From Clostridia bacterium (GTDB taxonomy: Bacteria > Bacillota > Clostridia > Oscillospirales > CAG-272): a stretch of DNA of 23,816 bases. The DNA lies in NCBI GenBank assembly GCA_017466495.1, contig JAFTUB010000144.1, forward strand, positions 1 through 23,816. The letters run 5' to 3'. The notes under the pieces are model-generated. The model saw nothing but the letters and a program-made list of their open reading frames with translations. It did not search any database and had not been told where the DNA came from. The position numbers were made by a program, and so were the translations under genes. Below, piece by piece: positions 23,571 to 23,816 of this stretch; position 1 is the stretch's first letter; each line of letters opens with the position of its first letter.

Positions 23571-23816
23571 TTAAGCAAGCTCTGCGAAGTACTTGATGGT
23601 GCGAACCATCTGAGAGGTGTAGGAGTTCTCGTTGTCATACCAGGAAACGACCTGAACCTCGTACAGGCCGTTGCCGATCTCCTTGACCATGGTCTGGGTT
23701 GCATCGAAGAGAGAACCGTAGCGGATACCGATGATATCGCTGGAAACGATCTGATCCTCGTTGTAACCGAAGGACTCGGAGGAAGCGGCCTTCATGGCAG
23801 CGTTGATCCCCTCAAC
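23571..23816 (-). CDS. gap: Glyceraldehyde-3-phosphate dehydrogenase, C-terminal part
   Basis: The last 81 residues of the glycolytic enzyme that oxidises glyceraldehyde-3-phosphate to 1,3-bisphosphoglycerate are encoded on the minus strand; the rest lies beyond the window. Family blocks are very clear: I-N-A-A-M-K-A-A, I-V-S-S-D-I-I-G, S-L-F-D-A-T-Q-T and the C-terminal W-Y-D-N-E-N-S-Y-T-S-Q-M-V-R-T. The catalytic cysteine is outside the window. The frame is open to the right edge. It converges with the membrane-protein gene, and each has its own terminator in the gap between them. Codon choice looks strongly biased, as expected for a highly expressed gene. Confidence 0.97.
   Translation of the reverse strand, partial: VEGINAAMKAASSESFGYNEDQIVSSDIIGIRYGSLFDATQTMVKEIGNGLYEVQVVSWYDNENSYTSQMVRTIKYFAELA

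Overview
The window looks like a chromosomal segment of a Gram-positive anaerobe of the class Clostridia, probably a gut-type relative of the Oscillospiraceae/Ruminococcaceae. The reasons are: the dgt-dnaG-rpoD order, strong Shine-Dalgarno sequences, TTG starts, three lipoproteins with Firmicutes-style lipoboxes, a GlgC plus GlgD pair, and many A-tract/T-tract terminators in fairly GC-rich DNA. The assignment rests on gene content only. No rRNA, tRNA, CRISPR array, insertion sequence, integrase or phage gene was seen.

Layout. (1) 3-3325: 3' end of a dGTPase-like gene, DNA primase dnaG and the primary sigma factor rpoD, all on + and closely spaced. (2) 3326-7142: a spacer with two inverted repeats, then a strong promoter and a solute-binding-type lipoprotein, a clear terminator, and a lipoprotein with an endonuclease/exonuclease/phosphatase-fold domain. 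(3) 7212-11259: a tight operon of a NusG domain II membrane-anchored protein, a small Gx-transporter/heptaprenyl diphosphate synthase component I family membrane protein, the FMN transferase ApbE and topoisomerase III, ending in a textbook terminator. (4) 11352-22171: a complete glycogen operon with its own promoter and a structured leader: glgB, glgC, glgD, glgA, glgP and a cytosolic GH13 alpha-glucanase, closed by an 18-bp-stem terminator. (5) 22194-23448: a small XRE-type regulator divergent from a membrane protein of unknown function, with two matching palindromic operators placed on a consensus promoter. (6) 23571-23816: the convergent 3' end of glyceraldehyde-3-phosphate dehydrogenase (minus strand).

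How the parts work together. GlgC (with GlgD) makes ADP-glucose from glucose-1-phosphate, GlgA extends the glucan and GlgB branches it. GlgP phosphorolyses the chains and the GH13 enzyme probably hydrolyses oligosaccharides or branch stubs. Synthesis and breakdown therefore share one transcription unit. The ApbE cluster points to extracytosolic flavoprotein maturation, although no FMN-carrying target is visible here.

No wholly new multi-gene defence or mobile system is evident. The most unusual items are: the operator-controlled XRE/membrane-protein pair; the long basic N-terminal tail on glycogen synthase; a hairpin lying between the Shine-Dalgarno and the start codon of glgC; stem structures at the predicted 5' ends of the lipoprotein and glgB mRNAs; and the duplicated N-terminal module of the EEP lipoprotein.
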